Notes: generated from the letters alone by a model not told the origin. Counted from the first letter of the stretch, positions 8,601 through 16,894 are shown. The stretch is 41,381 nt of DNA from Candidatus Parendomicrobium reticulitermitis (GCA_031287095.1 JAITTG010000073.1:1-41381), one strand, 5' to 3'. A program made the numbers and translations.

Positions 8601-10400
8601 TTTAAAAGTTCGGGGACATTCGCAAATCCTACAATCAATTTGTCTTTAAATGTCTATAACGGCTCTATTGCGCTCGTTCCTTTTGATTATGCAAATTTTG
8701 TCATAGATGTCCATCAGAATATAGCGTCTATCAAAACGGTTCAAATAGTAAAAAGAAATGAAATGAATTTGTCTATTTCTGGAGAAGCGCCGTTTTGGTT
8801 ATCTGATTCGGTAAAAACTGAAATGATGAAAAAACCTGTCAATATAAAATATGATTTCTCGGATTCAAAATCATCTGTTTTAAAATATCTATCGGATGAT
8901 TTTATCGCGCCGAAATCCGGCAGAATTTTATTGAATGGAAATATCAAGGGTTCTCTAAATGAAATCTCAAACAACGGAAGATTGATTATAAGCGGCGGCG
9001 TTTTTGATTTTCAAAATTATTTATCAAGGGCAAAAGACATTGAAATAGATATAGCGCTGAAAGATAACTACATTGTAATCAATAAATTCTTTGCAAAATC
9101 CAGCGGCGGGACGCTGATAATAACAGGCGGTTTAAACTTGGATTCTTTTGCAATTAGAGAACTCAATTTAAGGGCGCGCACAGAAAACGGCGGCATACCG
9201 TTGACTATACCGCAATTGTCAATTCCATCCACAATAATTTCAGATGTGATATTAAAAGATGTATCAAAAGCCGAGCCTTTTTTTGACATTTCCATCATTG
9301 GCTCCGCCGCCGCTCCAAAAATCAGCGGAACTATAATCCTTGAAAATGCCAGATTTAATTATCCTCCTTCAAACGACGATCTATCCAATTTTGATTTTAT
9401 CCCGCCCAATGCTCAGTTTGAAATAGATTTATTGACCGGGAAAAATACAAATTTTGAAAATGCCATCGTCAATGCCAGAATAGGCGGAGGAGTTAAATTT
9501 AGAGGGACGGCTTCTAATCTTGAAATCCAAGGCGAAATCAATACGCAAAGAGGGACTTTGAGTTATCTCGGCGCCGCCTTCAATATAGTTGCAGGCAGAG
9601 TTGAAATAGTAAATAACCGAGTTTATATTTCGGGAGAAGGCAAAACCGAAGTTTTTGCATCCGGCGGAAAAAATCCCGATGAAGTAACTCTTACTATAAC
9701 GAGGTCTGATGTGGAGCGTCTCAATCTCAATTTTACTTCAAAAGACAATCCATCTATGGACTCAAGAACGGTTATCGCTAAAGTTTTGGGCATTAAAGTT
9801 GACGATGCGTCAAGCCAAAGCGAGAACGCGTCAAAAGAGTCAAATCCAGAGCAAACCAATTGGACTGGTCTTACCGACTTTGAAATTCGTCAGCAAGCGG
9901 TTCGTCTAATAAATTCCAATTTTGTTGTCCCTCTTGCAAAAACTTTGCTCAGAAGGACAGGAATAATAGATAACCTCAAAGTTTCTTATGTTGATACAAC
10001 AGCCGCCTCAGCGGCGGGCAGAGCGGCGTCTGACAGTTCAGAGTCGGGCGAAAATCCCGAGTCAAACGACCCGTCTGCTATAACGGACGAAAATAGTTAT
10101 ACTTTGGCTAATTTTCTTTATGGAACAAAATATACCGTTGAAAAAAATATAACAAATCAAATGGCTTTGGGATATTCTTTGTTATTTGACCAATTGAACA
10201 ATGAACTTGATTTAAGGCATGGCTTAGAATTGACATATAGGCTGACAAATAGTTTGTTTTTAACGGGAAATTATGAATTGCAATCGGAAAATATAATGCG
10301 CCAACCGGATAGAAGAATTATGATACGGCATCAAGTGAAATTCGGCGGGAATAACCCCAATCAAAACACCAATACAGACGCAGACAAAACGCGCAATTGA
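5637..10400 (+). CDS. tamB: TamB-like envelope protein (DUF490)
   Basis: The 1587 residues begin with one membrane anchor (about residues 9-30), followed by over 1,400 residues of alternating short beta strands rich in Asn, Ile, Ser and Asp, as in the long beta-taco of TamB/AsmA-type proteins. These span the periplasm and carry lipids or help outer-membrane assembly. The C-terminal 400 residues match the TamB domain: GGGVKFRGTASNLEIQGEI, RGTLSYLGAAFNI and a final strand-rich part NELDLRHGLELTYRLTNS. The protein is somewhat longer than E. coli TamB. It stands alone with no TamA/BamA gene adjacent. Start at 5637 precedes the anchor; the ribosome site is weak. Confidence 0.85.
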   Translation: MKNNKKTLKYIVVFLAISLIVYIIANAVIARYIEKSINSIDAGVKISAKEVILSPFKSSLLIKRINIDDKVFLEDVFIKIKILKLFKNIRAPLEYIRQISIMDAEIAFDENYSSPRETIKTVLNNIFTEQEITILLNRLSFAGHPNIALYNSSLILSKNEIIFSSEPEIFGFNMKSLYRLSQKQNDLLDSALILSANDDLQMYISLKGTINKESLALNHNIIIESLGYKDFKAAKSEGYIISGAKDLNFSLYGDFGSLILTSKDLEEFILNASVNASKINANMNADLKINYSYKNSLAKFSIYSPRMALYSMDFGSLSVNASKDAQRNYKISYKYGLNDEARIEIKENNIFDLKLFVRGSRSGGVYIDRNLEIIKADIANVKVMDFPLNPFYKDKPQGIITILGSMDKDNGGLISFNVSRFKTASISAISVFGSLTMEDGEYLLKIYDDWNFISLNAAIKNLTVLFADFKFNSVKLSRTALAFRYNPNFLTGFASGAVVYNRDKSLNFDMKISSGVFYYDNRFSEWIIKGSASGKKIDLQQFTLKNLKQESIADISGLIDWTDKAKSNAQIKINKLKIKDFVLSSDILFTGKTQLNNQIKGNLKNSSIQINGMTFPSIQSDIIFSKKRISFFDIESDNSLQADIEYDIENDFLSSRLQFKNADISGAYKGLSSGLLTASADISGKMQNYKISLEGSLRRGMYMKVPFSSEFKGSFNNNETVIDKFDIISGGAKFSAKGKYSKLNAVEFSFENITKDLIDKFIDIKIPVQGGKFSGGGILSNTYSGDNVKMVVKGSNTVVSNIKIDNFTSDINISKNIVSIGSVSIKYSNAEIKSQNAQIDLKSGQYFLNLELINTNIVPLNIFGKAAISGKIDGDMYLGSVVLSNFWINKYKINAFEARYKINGSSITVISDDSKNKVHLNTFALIDSKSRIVVRNFHWEHLNAAINANAVFDRNDFTVNLRGSNIDIDIIGDILNSPIEVSGNGNLFFKSSGTFANPTINLSLNVYNGSIALVPFDYANFVIDVHQNIASIKTVQIVKRNEMNLSISGEAPFWLSDSVKTEMMKKPVNIKYDFSDSKSSVLKYLSDDFIAPKSGRILLNGNIKGSLNEISNNGRLIISGGVFDFQNYLSRAKDIEIDIALKDNYIVINKFFAKSSGGTLIITGGLNLDSFAIRELNLRARTENGGIPLTIPQLSIPSTIISDVILKDVSKAEPFFDISIIGSAAAPKISGTIILENARFNYPPSNDDLSNFDFIPPNAQFEIDLLTGKNTNFENAIVNARIGGGVKFRGTASNLEIQGEINTQRGTLSYLGAAFNIVAGRVEIVNNRVYISGEGKTEVFASGGKNPDEVTLTITRSDVERLNLNFTSKDNPSMDSRTVIAKVLGIKVDDASSQSENASKESNPEQTNWTGLTDFEIRQQAVRLINSNFVVPLAKTLLRRTGIIDNLKVSYVDTTAASAAGRAASDSSESGENPESNDPSAITDENSYTLANFLYGTKYTVEKNITNQMALGYSLLFDQLNNELDLRHGLELTYRLTNSLFLTGNYELQSENIMRQPDRRIMIRHQVKFGGNNPNQNTNTDADKTRN

Positions 10401-10407
10401 AAAATGT

Positions 10408-10413
10408 TATAAT
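10408..10413 (+). promoter_or_regulatory. -10 box of tRNA-Ser
   Basis: TATAAT lies just after the tamB stop and 10 nt before the tRNA. No convincing -35 is visible at normal spacing. Confidence 0.55.
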
Positions 10414-10423
10414 CCGCAATATT

Positions 10424-10510
10424 GGAGAGGTGGCCGAGCGGTTGAAGGCGTTAGTCTCGAAAACTAATATACGGGAAACCGTATCGGGGGTTCAAATCCC
10501 CCCCTCTCCG
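10424..10510 (+). tRNA. tRNA-Ser (anticodon CGA)
   Basis: The acceptor arms GGAGAGG and CCTCTCC pair perfectly. The anticodon loop CTCGAAA between TTAGT and ACTAA gives CGA. A long variable arm (TACGGGAAACCGTA) marks it as a class II tRNA, as expected for serine. The T arm has GGTTCAAATCC. CCA is not encoded. Confidence 0.95.
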
Positions 10511-10948
10511 CCGTTTGAAAAGTTTGCGTTTTGTCGTTTATCGTTTTCCATTTCTTTTTTGTATTTCATAGGGGCAGCCCGCCCTTACAAAGTTAAGATT
10601 TTTTATATTTTTGATTTTAATTTTCATATTGATTTTTCAATGTGTTTTCAATTTTAATAAATTTTCGTTTTTGCCTTTCGTGTGGAGTTGATCCATAATC
10701 TCTGCAGTCGTCTTCTGTATTGTTTGTATGAGATATAGATCAAGCCCGCAATTGACAGTATAAATTCAAAAATAAGATTCTGCCTAAACTCAAAAAGCCT
10801 GTTTCACTTGTCAAATCATTTAAAAATGCCGTTTTGCGCTCCTTGCGTAGTCGTTGCCTTTTGAGCAACTTGCGAGAAGCCTTTGCCGTTATATTCACTC
10901 TTGATTAAAATGATTTATTTAAGTAAAATTCGCCCTCGTTGATTGAGA
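10511..10948. repeat. Gene-free stretch with dispersed repeat family C
   Basis: I see no gene here. 10739-10760 holds a degenerate half of the GATCAAGCCCGCAA palindrome. 10831-10890 (GCGCTCCTTGCG, then CAACTTGCGAGAA) is a copy of a repeat also found at 20301-20368, 23608-23700 and, inverted, 23291-23366. Confidence 0.6.
10901..10929 (+). promoter_or_regulatory. Promoter of the CAU tRNA
   Basis: TTGATT (10901-10906) and TAAAAT (10924-10929) are 17 nt apart, and the tRNA starts 19 nt further on. Confidence 0.6.
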
Positions 10949-11022
10949 GGGCCTGTAGCTCAGTTGGTTAGAGCAATCGACTCATAATCGATTGGTCGTA
11001 GGTTCAAGTCCTACCAGGCCCA
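10949..11022 (+). tRNA. tRNA with anticodon CAU, probably tRNA-Ile2
   Basis: GGGCCTG and CAGGCCC form the acceptor stem. The anticodon loop CTCATAA between ATCGA and TCGAT gives CAU. The stem flank GACTCATAATC and the following TTGGTC resemble the lysidine-modified tRNA-Ile2 that reads AUA more than initiator Met, which lacks this acceptor pattern. Elongator Met remains possible. CCA is not encoded. Confidence 0.9.
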
Positions 11023-11039
11023 GTGTAGTTCAAAATGAA

Positions 11040-11068
11040 CTCTTGATTGAAAAATCAAGGGTTTTTTT
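11040..11068 (+). terminator. Intrinsic terminator after the CAU tRNA
   Basis: CTTGATT pairs with AATCAAG around a short A-rich loop and is followed by GGTTTTTTT. Confidence 0.85.
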
Positions 11069-11102
11069 ATTTTATTGCCTATTTTCGTCATTTTTGCCTT
11101 TT

Positions 11103-11131
11103 TTGCAATGAATGCCTAAAATGTGTATAAT
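11103..11131 (+). promoter_or_regulatory. Promoter of tRNA-Val
   Basis: TTGCAA (11103-11108) and TATAAT (11126-11131) are exactly 17 nt apart. The tRNA starts 15 nt later. The zinc-ribbon gene behind the tRNA may share this transcript, as no terminator separates them. Confidence 0.75.
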
Positions 11132-11145
11132 CCGAGTCATTCAAC

Positions 11146-11220
11146 GGGTAGTTGGCTCAGTGGAAGAGCGCTCGCCTCACACGCGAGAGGTCATAGGTTC
11201 AATCCCTATACTACCCACCA
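11146..11220 (+). tRNA. tRNA-Val (anticodon CAC)
   Basis: GGGTAGT pairs with ACTACCC. The anticodon loop CTCACAC between CTCGC and GCGAG gives CAC. CCA is encoded at 11218-11220, unlike in the two tRNAs before it. Confidence 0.94.
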
Positions 11221-11247
11221 TTCAAATTAGGATATAAAGGGGCATTA

Positions 11248-11964
11248 ATGGAAAATCTTATACATGATTTGGAGGCTTTGTCTCAATTACAGGATTTTGA
11301 TAATAAAATCAGTAAAATCAAAGAAATAATCTCATCGGCGCCAGCCAAAATTGAAGCAAAAAATCAGGAATTATCGCAAAAAAGAGAAGAAATAGCGGCT
11401 ATAAAGAAAGATTTTGTAGATTCTTCATCATCAATAAAAGAGCAAGAGGCTCAATTGGCTCAAAAAGAGCAGGCTGTTGGAAAATATAATGCTGAATTGA
11501 ATTCGGTAAAGACAAATGCGGCATATTCTGCTTTGATAGAGCAAATAAACAAAGCAAAAGCGGACATAAGCGTTATTGAAGATAAAATTCTGGGTCTTTT
11601 GGACGGCGTTGAGGCAAAGTCTGCCGCAGTAAAGAAAGCAGAAAATGACTTGAAAGATTTTGAAAATAAAATCAAAACCGATATATCTAATATAGAAGAT
11701 GAAGTAAAACAAGGACAAGACAGCGTATCCGACATAGAAAAAACAAGGCAAGAGCATAAAGATAAAATCTCCAAACTAGTATTAGACCAATATGAGCGTA
11801 TTCGCGAAGGCAATGGCGGAGCAGGCTTATCTTATGTTGAAAATGGCTGTTCTTGCTCAGTATGCGGAACAGTTTTAAGACCTCAACTGCTCAATCAAAT
11901 CAAAAAGAATACAAGTTTAGTATTTTGCGACGGCTGCTCAAGCATTTTGTTTTTTAAGTCGTAA
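11248..11964 (+). CDS. Coiled-coil protein with C-terminal C4 zinc ribbon
   Basis: The 238 residues are a long charged coiled coil (about 10-180) ending in a zinc ribbon: CSCSVCG near residue 200 and CDGC about 25 residues later. This is the bacterial zf-RING_7 family. Its precise role is unsettled; it has been linked to nucleic-acid binding. The family is often encoded beside rnpB, as it is here (rnpB follows about 190 nt downstream), which supports the assignment. It starts 27 nt after tRNA-Val with AAAGGGG before the ATG. Length matches the family. Confidence 0.8.
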   Translation: MENLIHDLEALSQLQDFDNKISKIKEIISSAPAKIEAKNQELSQKREEIAAIKKDFVDSSSSIKEQEAQLAQKEQAVGKYNAELNSVKTNAAYSALIEQINKAKADISVIEDKILGLLDGVEAKSAAVKKAENDLKDFENKIKTDISNIEDEVKQGQDSVSDIEKTRQEHKDKISKLVLDQYERIREGNGGAGLSYVENGCSCSVCGTVLRPQLLNQIKKNTSLVFCDGCSSILFFKS

Positions 11965-12029
11965 AATATGTTTCTTATACCGTTAATTGCGGATTTTGAC
12001 TCGCAATTTTTCCGTGAGCGTTTTTAAGA

Positions 12030-12145
12030 AACGATGGAGATTGCGGGTCAAGCCCGTAATGGCGGCAAGATAAAATGTCGTTATTTAAACCTTTATTGCG
12101 CGGTTGTCGAAGATTGCAGGTCAATCCCGCAGGCGGCAATAGGGC
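12030..12145 (-). repeat. Palindromic repeat, two copies upstream of rnpB
   Basis: 12030-12066 is an inverted copy of the element with core TTGCGGGCTTGACCCGCAA, close to the copies at 38929 and 40985. 12101-12135 is a more degenerate copy (GAAGATTGCAGGTCAATCCC). They lie between the zinc-ribbon gene and rnpB, where no coding sequence is convincing. Confidence 0.75.
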
Positions 12146-12152
12146 GCAATTT

Positions 12153-12503
12153 TTAGCCGGACTCGCAATCGCTATATCGGAAGATGAGATATAGAGGAAA
12201 GTCCGAACTTTACTTGTCCAAGTAGTTTTCTCATGGGGACAAAAAACGGTAGCAGGCAATTCCTGCAGAGAGTAATCTCAGAGGTGCGAACAGAGACGCT
12301 TTGTTTGGAAACAAACAAAGTATCCATATTAGGTTTATGCCTATTGTGGATAAGTTTTATAGCAATATAAAATATGAAACGGCTAAATCCTTACCGGAAA
12401 GCAAGGCGGAAGTAGCGCCGCTTGAGCATTAAAAGCGATTTTAATGCCAGAGAAATGATTGCATCGCGCAAGCGAAACAGAATTCGGTGTATAGTCCGGC
12501 TAA
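12153..12503 (+). ncRNA. rnpB: RNase P RNA (bacterial type A)
   Basis: This is the catalytic RNA that trims tRNA 5' ends. The P1 helix is formed by TTAGCCGGACT (12153-12163) and AGTCCGGCTAA (12493-12503), a perfect match. Conserved boxes are GAGGAAAGTCCGAACT near 12193, GAGAGTAATCTCAGAGGTGCGAACAG near 12268-12293 in parts, and ACAGAATTCGGTGTATAGTC near the 3' end. Length is about 350 nt, normal for the class. Ends are set by P1 and could shift a few bases. The segment 12294-12365 holds the peripheral helices. Confidence 0.95.
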
Positions 12504-12616
12504 TCAAAAAGATAGATAGAAAAGAGAATAGAGGAAAGAGAAAAGACGACAAAAACAAAAAACAAATGTAGAGACGACCAACTTGGGCGTCTCCTCAAAG
12601 AAAGGAGATATTGAAA

Positions 12617-12976
12617 ATGCCAGTATTAGCAACTTATATTTTAATCGGTATTACGGGCGGGGTTTTAAGCGGATTGTTTGGGGTTGGAGGCGGGATAGTT
12701 TTAATACCGCTTATGACTATGGTTTTGGGTATGAGCCAGCACAGCGCGCAAGGCACTTCCTTAGGCATTATAATGTTTAGTTTTATCACTATGCTTGTCT
12801 ATTATAAGAAAGGCTTCGTCAATATCAATCTCGTTTTGTTAATAGGCATAGGTTTTGTAATCGGCGGTTTTATAGGCGCTCAAGCGGCTGGACTTATACC
12901 GGGCGCTATATTAAAAAAGTTTTTTGCGGTTCTAATGATAATTGTAGCCGTCCGAATGCTGTTTTTTAGCAAATAA
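12617..12976 (+). CDS. TauE/SafE (DUF81) membrane protein, half-size
   Basis: 119 residues with four hydrophobic segments (about 4-25, 33-55, 68-90 and 96-117). The first repeat motif GGVLSGLFGVGGGIVLIPLM is diagnostic of the TauE/SafE family of anion exporters. Usual members have two such halves and about 250 residues; this has one and would need to act as a dimer. ATG 12617 is preferred over TTG 12611 because AAAGGAG is nine bases before the ATG. rsmH follows one base after its stop, so it is co-transcribed with the cell-division genes. The transported anion cannot be told. Confidence 0.75.
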   Translation: MPVLATYILIGITGGVLSGLFGVGGGIVLIPLMTMVLGMSQHSAQGTSLGIIMFSFITMLVYYKKGFVNINLVLLIGIGFVIGGFIGAQAAGLIPGAILKKFFAVLMIIVAVRMLFFSK

Positions 12977-12977
12977 T

Positions 12978-13847
12978 ATGTATCATATCCCCATAATGCC
13001 TTATGAAATATCTCAAGTCTTAATCTCAAATCCCAACGGCATATTCGTCGATGCAACTTTTGGCGGCGGCGGACATAGCGCATATCTGCTTGAAAAATTT
13101 AAAAACATAAAAATTATCGCTTTTGATTGGGATGAAGATTCTTTTAACAATTTCAGCAAAAATCAAAATCTATTTGAAAATAGAATAACATTTATTAGAG
13201 AAAACTTTAAAAATATAAGAATCGCTCTTTTAGCGCGAGGTATAAGCGAAGTCAACGGTATTTTGGCAGATATAGGCGTCTCCTCAAAACAATTTGATGA
13301 CTTGAAAAGAGGATTTTCTTTTAACAGCGATTGTCTTGATATGCGAATGGACAATAGAAATACTTTGACTGCCCAAGAAATTATCAATACTTATAGCCAA
13401 GAAAGTCTTGCCGACATATTTTATAAGTATGGGCAAGAATATCGTTCAAGACAGATAGCGAAGGCTATAATTAAGCGCAAGGCAAGAGGTATTATAAATA
13501 CTGCCCAAGAACTTCGCTCAATAATTGTTTCTGTCAAAAGGCAAGAAGGTAAAATAGACCCTGCCACAAAAGTTTTTCAGGCTTTGCGTATTGTTGTTAA
13601 TGATGAACTTGCCAATCTTGAAAACCTTTTAGATTGCGCTCCAACCTTGTTAAAGTCAGGCGGAGTTTTTGCAATAATGAGTTTTCATTCCCTTGAAGAC
13701 AGGCTCATAAAACAAAATTTTAAAAACAATGCCAAAAATGGGATATACAGTCTTATAAATAGAAAAGTTATAAGTCCAAATATTGATGAGATTAAAAATA
13801 ATTCAAGAAGCGCAAGCGCAAAATTGAGAGCGGTAAAAAGACTATGA
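12978..13847 (+). CDS. rsmH: 16S rRNA (cytosine-1402-N4)-methyltransferase
   Basis: This 289-residue enzyme methylates C1402 in the decoding site of 16S rRNA with S-adenosylmethionine. It begins HIPIMPYE and shows DATFGGGGHSAYLL (SAM loop, residues about 24-37), DIGVSSKQFDDLKRGFSF, LDMRMD, FQALRIVVNDEL and SFHSLEDRLIKQNF, all family signatures. It heads the rsmH-ftsL-ftsI part of the division and cell-wall cluster; its stop overlaps the ftsL ATG. No mraZ gene precedes it; a TauE/SafE gene does. Confidence 0.95.
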   Translation: MYHIPIMPYEISQVLISNPNGIFVDATFGGGGHSAYLLEKFKNIKIIAFDWDEDSFNNFSKNQNLFENRITFIRENFKNIRIALLARGISEVNGILADIGVSSKQFDDLKRGFSFNSDCLDMRMDNRNTLTAQEIINTYSQESLADIFYKYGQEYRSRQIAKAIIKRKARGIINTAQELRSIIVSVKRQEGKIDPATKVFQALRIVVNDELANLENLLDCAPTLLKSGGVFAIMSFHSLEDRLIKQNFKNNAKNGIYSLINRKVISPNIDEIKNNSRSASAKLRAVKRL

Positions 13848-14104
13848 AAAAGAAAGATAAGAGAGTATTGATATTGATATTATTGCTGGTTTCTATTTTT
13901 ATTTATCTTTGGGAAAATAGAACAGCCCAGATGATGAAATATAGAGTTACCGAATTGCAGAATCAATACGATAAAATGGTTAGTGAAAACGACGCTTTGC
14001 GTTATGTAATCAATTTTATTCTCTCTGCGGACAATTTAAACAAAATAGCAAAAGATAATAAATTATCAAGTCCAGACTCATCGTCAATAGTGGAGATAGA
14101 TTAG
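13844..14104 (+). CDS. ftsL: FtsL-like division protein
   Basis: A short bitopic protein of 86 residues with one membrane segment (about 8-24) followed by a coiled coil (about 28-55) and the tail LNKIAKDNKLSSPD, resembling the end of FtsL/DivIC-type proteins. FtsL links early and late divisome proteins through FtsB and FtsQ. Identification rests on topology and its place between rsmH and ftsI, since FtsL sequences diverge widely. ATG overlaps the rsmH stop. Confidence 0.75.
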   Translation: MKKKDKRVLILILLLVSIFIYLWENRTAQMMKYRVTELQNQYDKMVSENDALRYVINFILSADNLNKIAKDNKLSSPDSSSIVEID

Positions 14105-14126
14105 CCCGCCTTTTAGGTTTAAAATA

Positions 14127-15818
14127 ATGAAAAAAAACAATAATTCTATATCGAAAGAAGCCAGAAGATTCGTTTTGATAAGCGCAATCATTCTTGTTTT
14201 TTTAGGATTGCTCGTCCGTCTTGTTTATATACAGATTGTCAATTATTCAAAAATCAGCCGCGATGTCAGTTCTACCGTAAACAAACAAAGCGAAGAGCAA
14301 GCCAAAAGGGGCGATATTCTCGACTCTTCAGGCAAAGTTTTGGCTGAAAGTCTTCAAAAATATGATTTATCTATTGACCCTAATTTCATAAGAGAGCGCC
14401 GCATTTATGACGATGTCAAAGCAGTTCTTGCTCAAAACGGCATAAGAGTTCCAAAAGCAAATATAAAAGATTACGGCAACACTTCTTTTGTTTGGCTCGC
14501 GTCAGGGTTAAGCGAAGAGACTGCCGCCAATATAAGGAAATCGCAAGGCGCCGCCGGCATAATTTTGAAGCCGAGATTTATCCGCCAATACCCCGAAGGC
14601 GTTTTTCTCACTCATATATTAGGCAGAGTCGGCGCGGATTCAAAAGGTTTAAACGGCATGGAATTTGTTTTTAACAGCGAATTGTCCGGCGAAATTATAA
14701 AAATCAAGCAGTATAGAGACGGAAGAGGACGCCTATTAAACGAAGGATTTATAGATAAATCCGAAAAGAAAGGACATAATCTCACGCTGACTATAGATAG
14801 AAATATACAATTCATAGTTGAACAAGAAATGGACTTAGCATTTAAGAAAAACAGGGCGAAAAGGGCGGTATGTATAGTCCAAAGACCCAAAACAGGCGAG
14901 ATTCTGGCTATGGCAGTTTTGCCCGAATACTCTCTCTCGGATAAAATCGCCGATATAGATATTTTAAAGAATTTTGCCGTAAGCGATATTTTTGAGCCGG
15001 GCTCAACTTTTAAAATAGTCGCTTTAGCCGCCGCTATAGAAGAGAAAAAAATAACGGCGCAAGATAAATTTTATCTTGAAGACGGCAAATACAAAATAGC
15101 AGACCGCATAATAAGCGACGACCATATAATAATGGGTTTTGCGACAGTAGAAAAAATAATGGAGCAATCCTCAAATATAGGTTTTATAAAAATAGCCTAC
15201 AAACTTGGAGAGAATATCTTTTATAATTACATAAGGAAATTCGGATTTTTCTCTATCACAGGCATAGAATTGCAGGGGGAATCCAGAGGAATGCTTGCCG
15301 ACGCTTCTCAATGGAACGCTTTATCTTTACCCAATATATCTTTTGGACAAGGCATAGGAGTTACAGCATTGCAGATTATAGGAGCATTTAGCGCAATAGC
15401 CAATGACGGCATTTTGATGCAGCCTCTCATAGTAAAACAAATAGGCGATAATATAAAAGATTATAAGCCAAAAATAGTGAGAAGGGTTGTTTCTGCAGAT
15501 ACGGCGAAAGAGGTTAAGAGAATTTTAAAAGCAGTTGTTGAGAAAGGAACAGGTCAGTCTGCAAAAGTTTCTCAATACACCGTAGGCGGAAAGACAGGCA
15601 CAGCGCAAAAAATCAATACGCATACAAAAGAGTATTCAAAATATAATTATATAGCCTCATTTTGCGGCATGCTTCCAGCGATGGAGCCGGAAATAGTTAT
15701 TTTAATAGTTTTTGACGAGCCTCGCGGCGATTATTATGCCGCCTCAATAGCCGCTCCTGTATTTTCCAAAATAGCCAAAAGAACCGCAGAATATCTAAAG
15801 ATTCCAAAAGACAAATAA
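14127..15818 (+). CDS. ftsI: Septal peptidoglycan transpeptidase (class B PBP)
   Basis: A 563-residue class B penicillin-binding protein that cross-links septal peptidoglycan in the periplasm. A membrane anchor (about 14-36) is followed by a dimerisation domain (RGDILDSSGKVLAES) and a transpeptidase domain with EPGSTFK (active Ser), SSN in EQSSNIGF, and KTGTAQ. No PASTA repeats follow, as expected for FtsI rather than a sporulation paralogue. It begins 23 nt after ftsL, and the cluster stops here without murE or murF; azlD lies convergently after it. Confidence 0.92.
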   Translation: MKKNNNSISKEARRFVLISAIILVFLGLLVRLVYIQIVNYSKISRDVSSTVNKQSEEQAKRGDILDSSGKVLAESLQKYDLSIDPNFIRERRIYDDVKAVLAQNGIRVPKANIKDYGNTSFVWLASGLSEETAANIRKSQGAAGIILKPRFIRQYPEGVFLTHILGRVGADSKGLNGMEFVFNSELSGEIIKIKQYRDGRGRLLNEGFIDKSEKKGHNLTLTIDRNIQFIVEQEMDLAFKKNRAKRAVCIVQRPKTGEILAMAVLPEYSLSDKIADIDILKNFAVSDIFEPGSTFKIVALAAAIEEKKITAQDKFYLEDGKYKIADRIISDDHIIMGFATVEKIMEQSSNIGFIKIAYKLGENIFYNYIRKFGFFSITGIELQGESRGMLADASQWNALSLPNISFGQGIGVTALQIIGAFSAIANDGILMQPLIVKQIGDNIKDYKPKIVRRVVSADTAKEVKRILKAVVEKGTGQSAKVSQYTVGGKTGTAQKINTHTKEYSKYNYIASFCGMLPAMEPEIVILIVFDEPRGDYYAASIAAPVFSKIAKRTAEYLKIPKDK

Positions 15819-15841
15819 ATTGAAATTGCAACATCTTTGCC

Positions 15842-15870
15842 GCCATTGCGGATCAAGTCCGCAATGACGA
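15842..15870. repeat. Palindromic repeat between ftsI and azlD
   Basis: CATTGCGGA and TCCGCAATG form a near-perfect stem around TCAAG. It is a variant of the TTGCGGGCTTGACCCGCAA element and sits between two convergent genes. A shorter echo (AAAGCCCGCAATAAC) follows at about 15877. Confidence 0.75.
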
Positions 15871-15900
15871 CTAGGAAAGCCCGCAATAACAAGCGGTTCT

Positions 15901-16218
15901 TTAAATCATAATCATATAAATTATTGTTCCCAATGAAATGCTAATCATTACATTTTTTCTATATAGGTATGTTATTGTTGTGATTGCAAGACCTATGATT
16001 GCTGGGACAATAGCAGATAGATCCGCTAAATCAAAATTGCTTTTTAAACAATACACAAGCAAAATAGTAAGAATAAGCGGCGGAATATATCGTTCTATAA
16101 ACCGCAAAAGTTTCGGCGGTTTGCGTTTGGAAAACAATATAAACGGAAAAGCCCTTTCTAAAAATACAATTGCTCCTATGGCAAAAATTGCAATTAAAAT
16201 TTCCTTTATACTAAGCAT
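15901..16218 (-). CDS. azlD: AzlD-type branched-chain amino acid transport subunit
   Basis: A small membrane protein of 105 residues with about four hydrophobic segments, typical of AzlD. Motifs are the early FLERAFPFILF and RYIPPLILTILLVYCLK. AzlD works with AzlC to export branched-chain amino acids or analogues. Its start overlaps the end of azlC by eight bases, so the pair is coupled. With ilvE elsewhere in the window, branched-chain turnover has two entries, but the genes are not linked. Confidence 0.85.
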   Translation of the reverse strand: MLSIKEILIAIFAIGAIVFLERAFPFILFSKRKPPKLLRFIERYIPPLILTILLVYCLKSNFDLADLSAIVPAIIGLAITTITYLYRKNVMISISLGTIIYMIMI

Positions 16219-16885
16219 TATCTCTCCTAAAAATCATCAAAGCAACAATCCCAAAACAAATTGAAAATAAAAGTATATTTTTAGACGGAATAAAAATAAT
16301 AGCGGTTATTGTCACAATAGCGCCTATGACTAAAGGCAAGAAACTTTTTGTCTTTTTAATCTGCTCTATCAAAAGCACGGCAAAAAGAGCGGTCAAAGCA
16401 AAGTCAACTCCTTTAAAAGAAATAGGGATAATACTAACCGCTATAGCGCCCAAAACGCCGCCGGCTATCCAATATATATGATTGAAAAGCGATATAAGTC
16501 CGTAAAAAGTTCCGCTTTTTATTCCCGCTGGGACATTGCAAGTTGTGAGCAAAGCATAAGTCTCGTCAGTTAAAGCAAAAATAATATAAGGTTTCCACTT
16601 TCCAGCGTTTTTATAAGACTCTATCAAAGGCAATCCATAAACAATATGACGCATATTCAAAAGCGCTTCGGCAAATAGAATTTCAGACAGTCCCGCCCCA
16701 ACGGCAAATAATCCCACAGCCATATATTGTCCCGCTCCCGCGTAAATGACAATACTCATCAAAGGCACAAGCCAAAAAGGATAACCCGCCGCAATCATCA
16801 TAATCCCAAAAGGCATGCCGATAGCGATATATCCAAAAAGCACAGGCAAAGAAATTTTAACAACTTGAAAAATAATTTTAATCAT
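16211..16885 (-). CDS. azlC: AzlC-type branched-chain amino acid exporter
   Basis: The 224-residue larger subunit of the AzlCD exporter. It shows LPVLFGYIAIGMPFGIMM near the start, IYAGAGQYMAVGL, ALLNMRHIVYGLPL and ALTDETYALL, all family hallmarks, with about six to seven membrane segments. The ATG has no Shine-Dalgarno; instead a TATAAT ends nine bases before it, suggesting a nearly leaderless message. Regulation by an Lrp-type protein is common in the family, but no such gene is nearby. Confidence 0.9.
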   Translation of the reverse strand: MIKIIFQVVKISLPVLFGYIAIGMPFGIMMIAAGYPFWLVPLMSIVIYAGAGQYMAVGLFAVGAGLSEILFAEALLNMRHIVYGLPLIESYKNAGKWKPYIIFALTDETYALLTTCNVPAGIKSGTFYGLISLFNHIYWIAGGVLGAIAVSIIPISFKGVDFALTALFAVLLIEQIKKTKSFLPLVIGAIVTITAIIFIPSKNILLFSICFGIVALMIFRRDNA

Positions 16886-16894
16886 AGCGTTCTT

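Noticed and set aside
10397-10657. 86-aa ORF over the tRNA-Ser
   Set aside because: It reads straight through the tRNA gene and the following repeat region; the tRNA fully explains the sequence.
11975-12259. 94-aa reverse ORF with RHYGLDPQSP
   Set aside because: It is made of palindromic repeats and the 5' end of rnpB. The peptide is a by-product of the repeat and resembles the metH insert.
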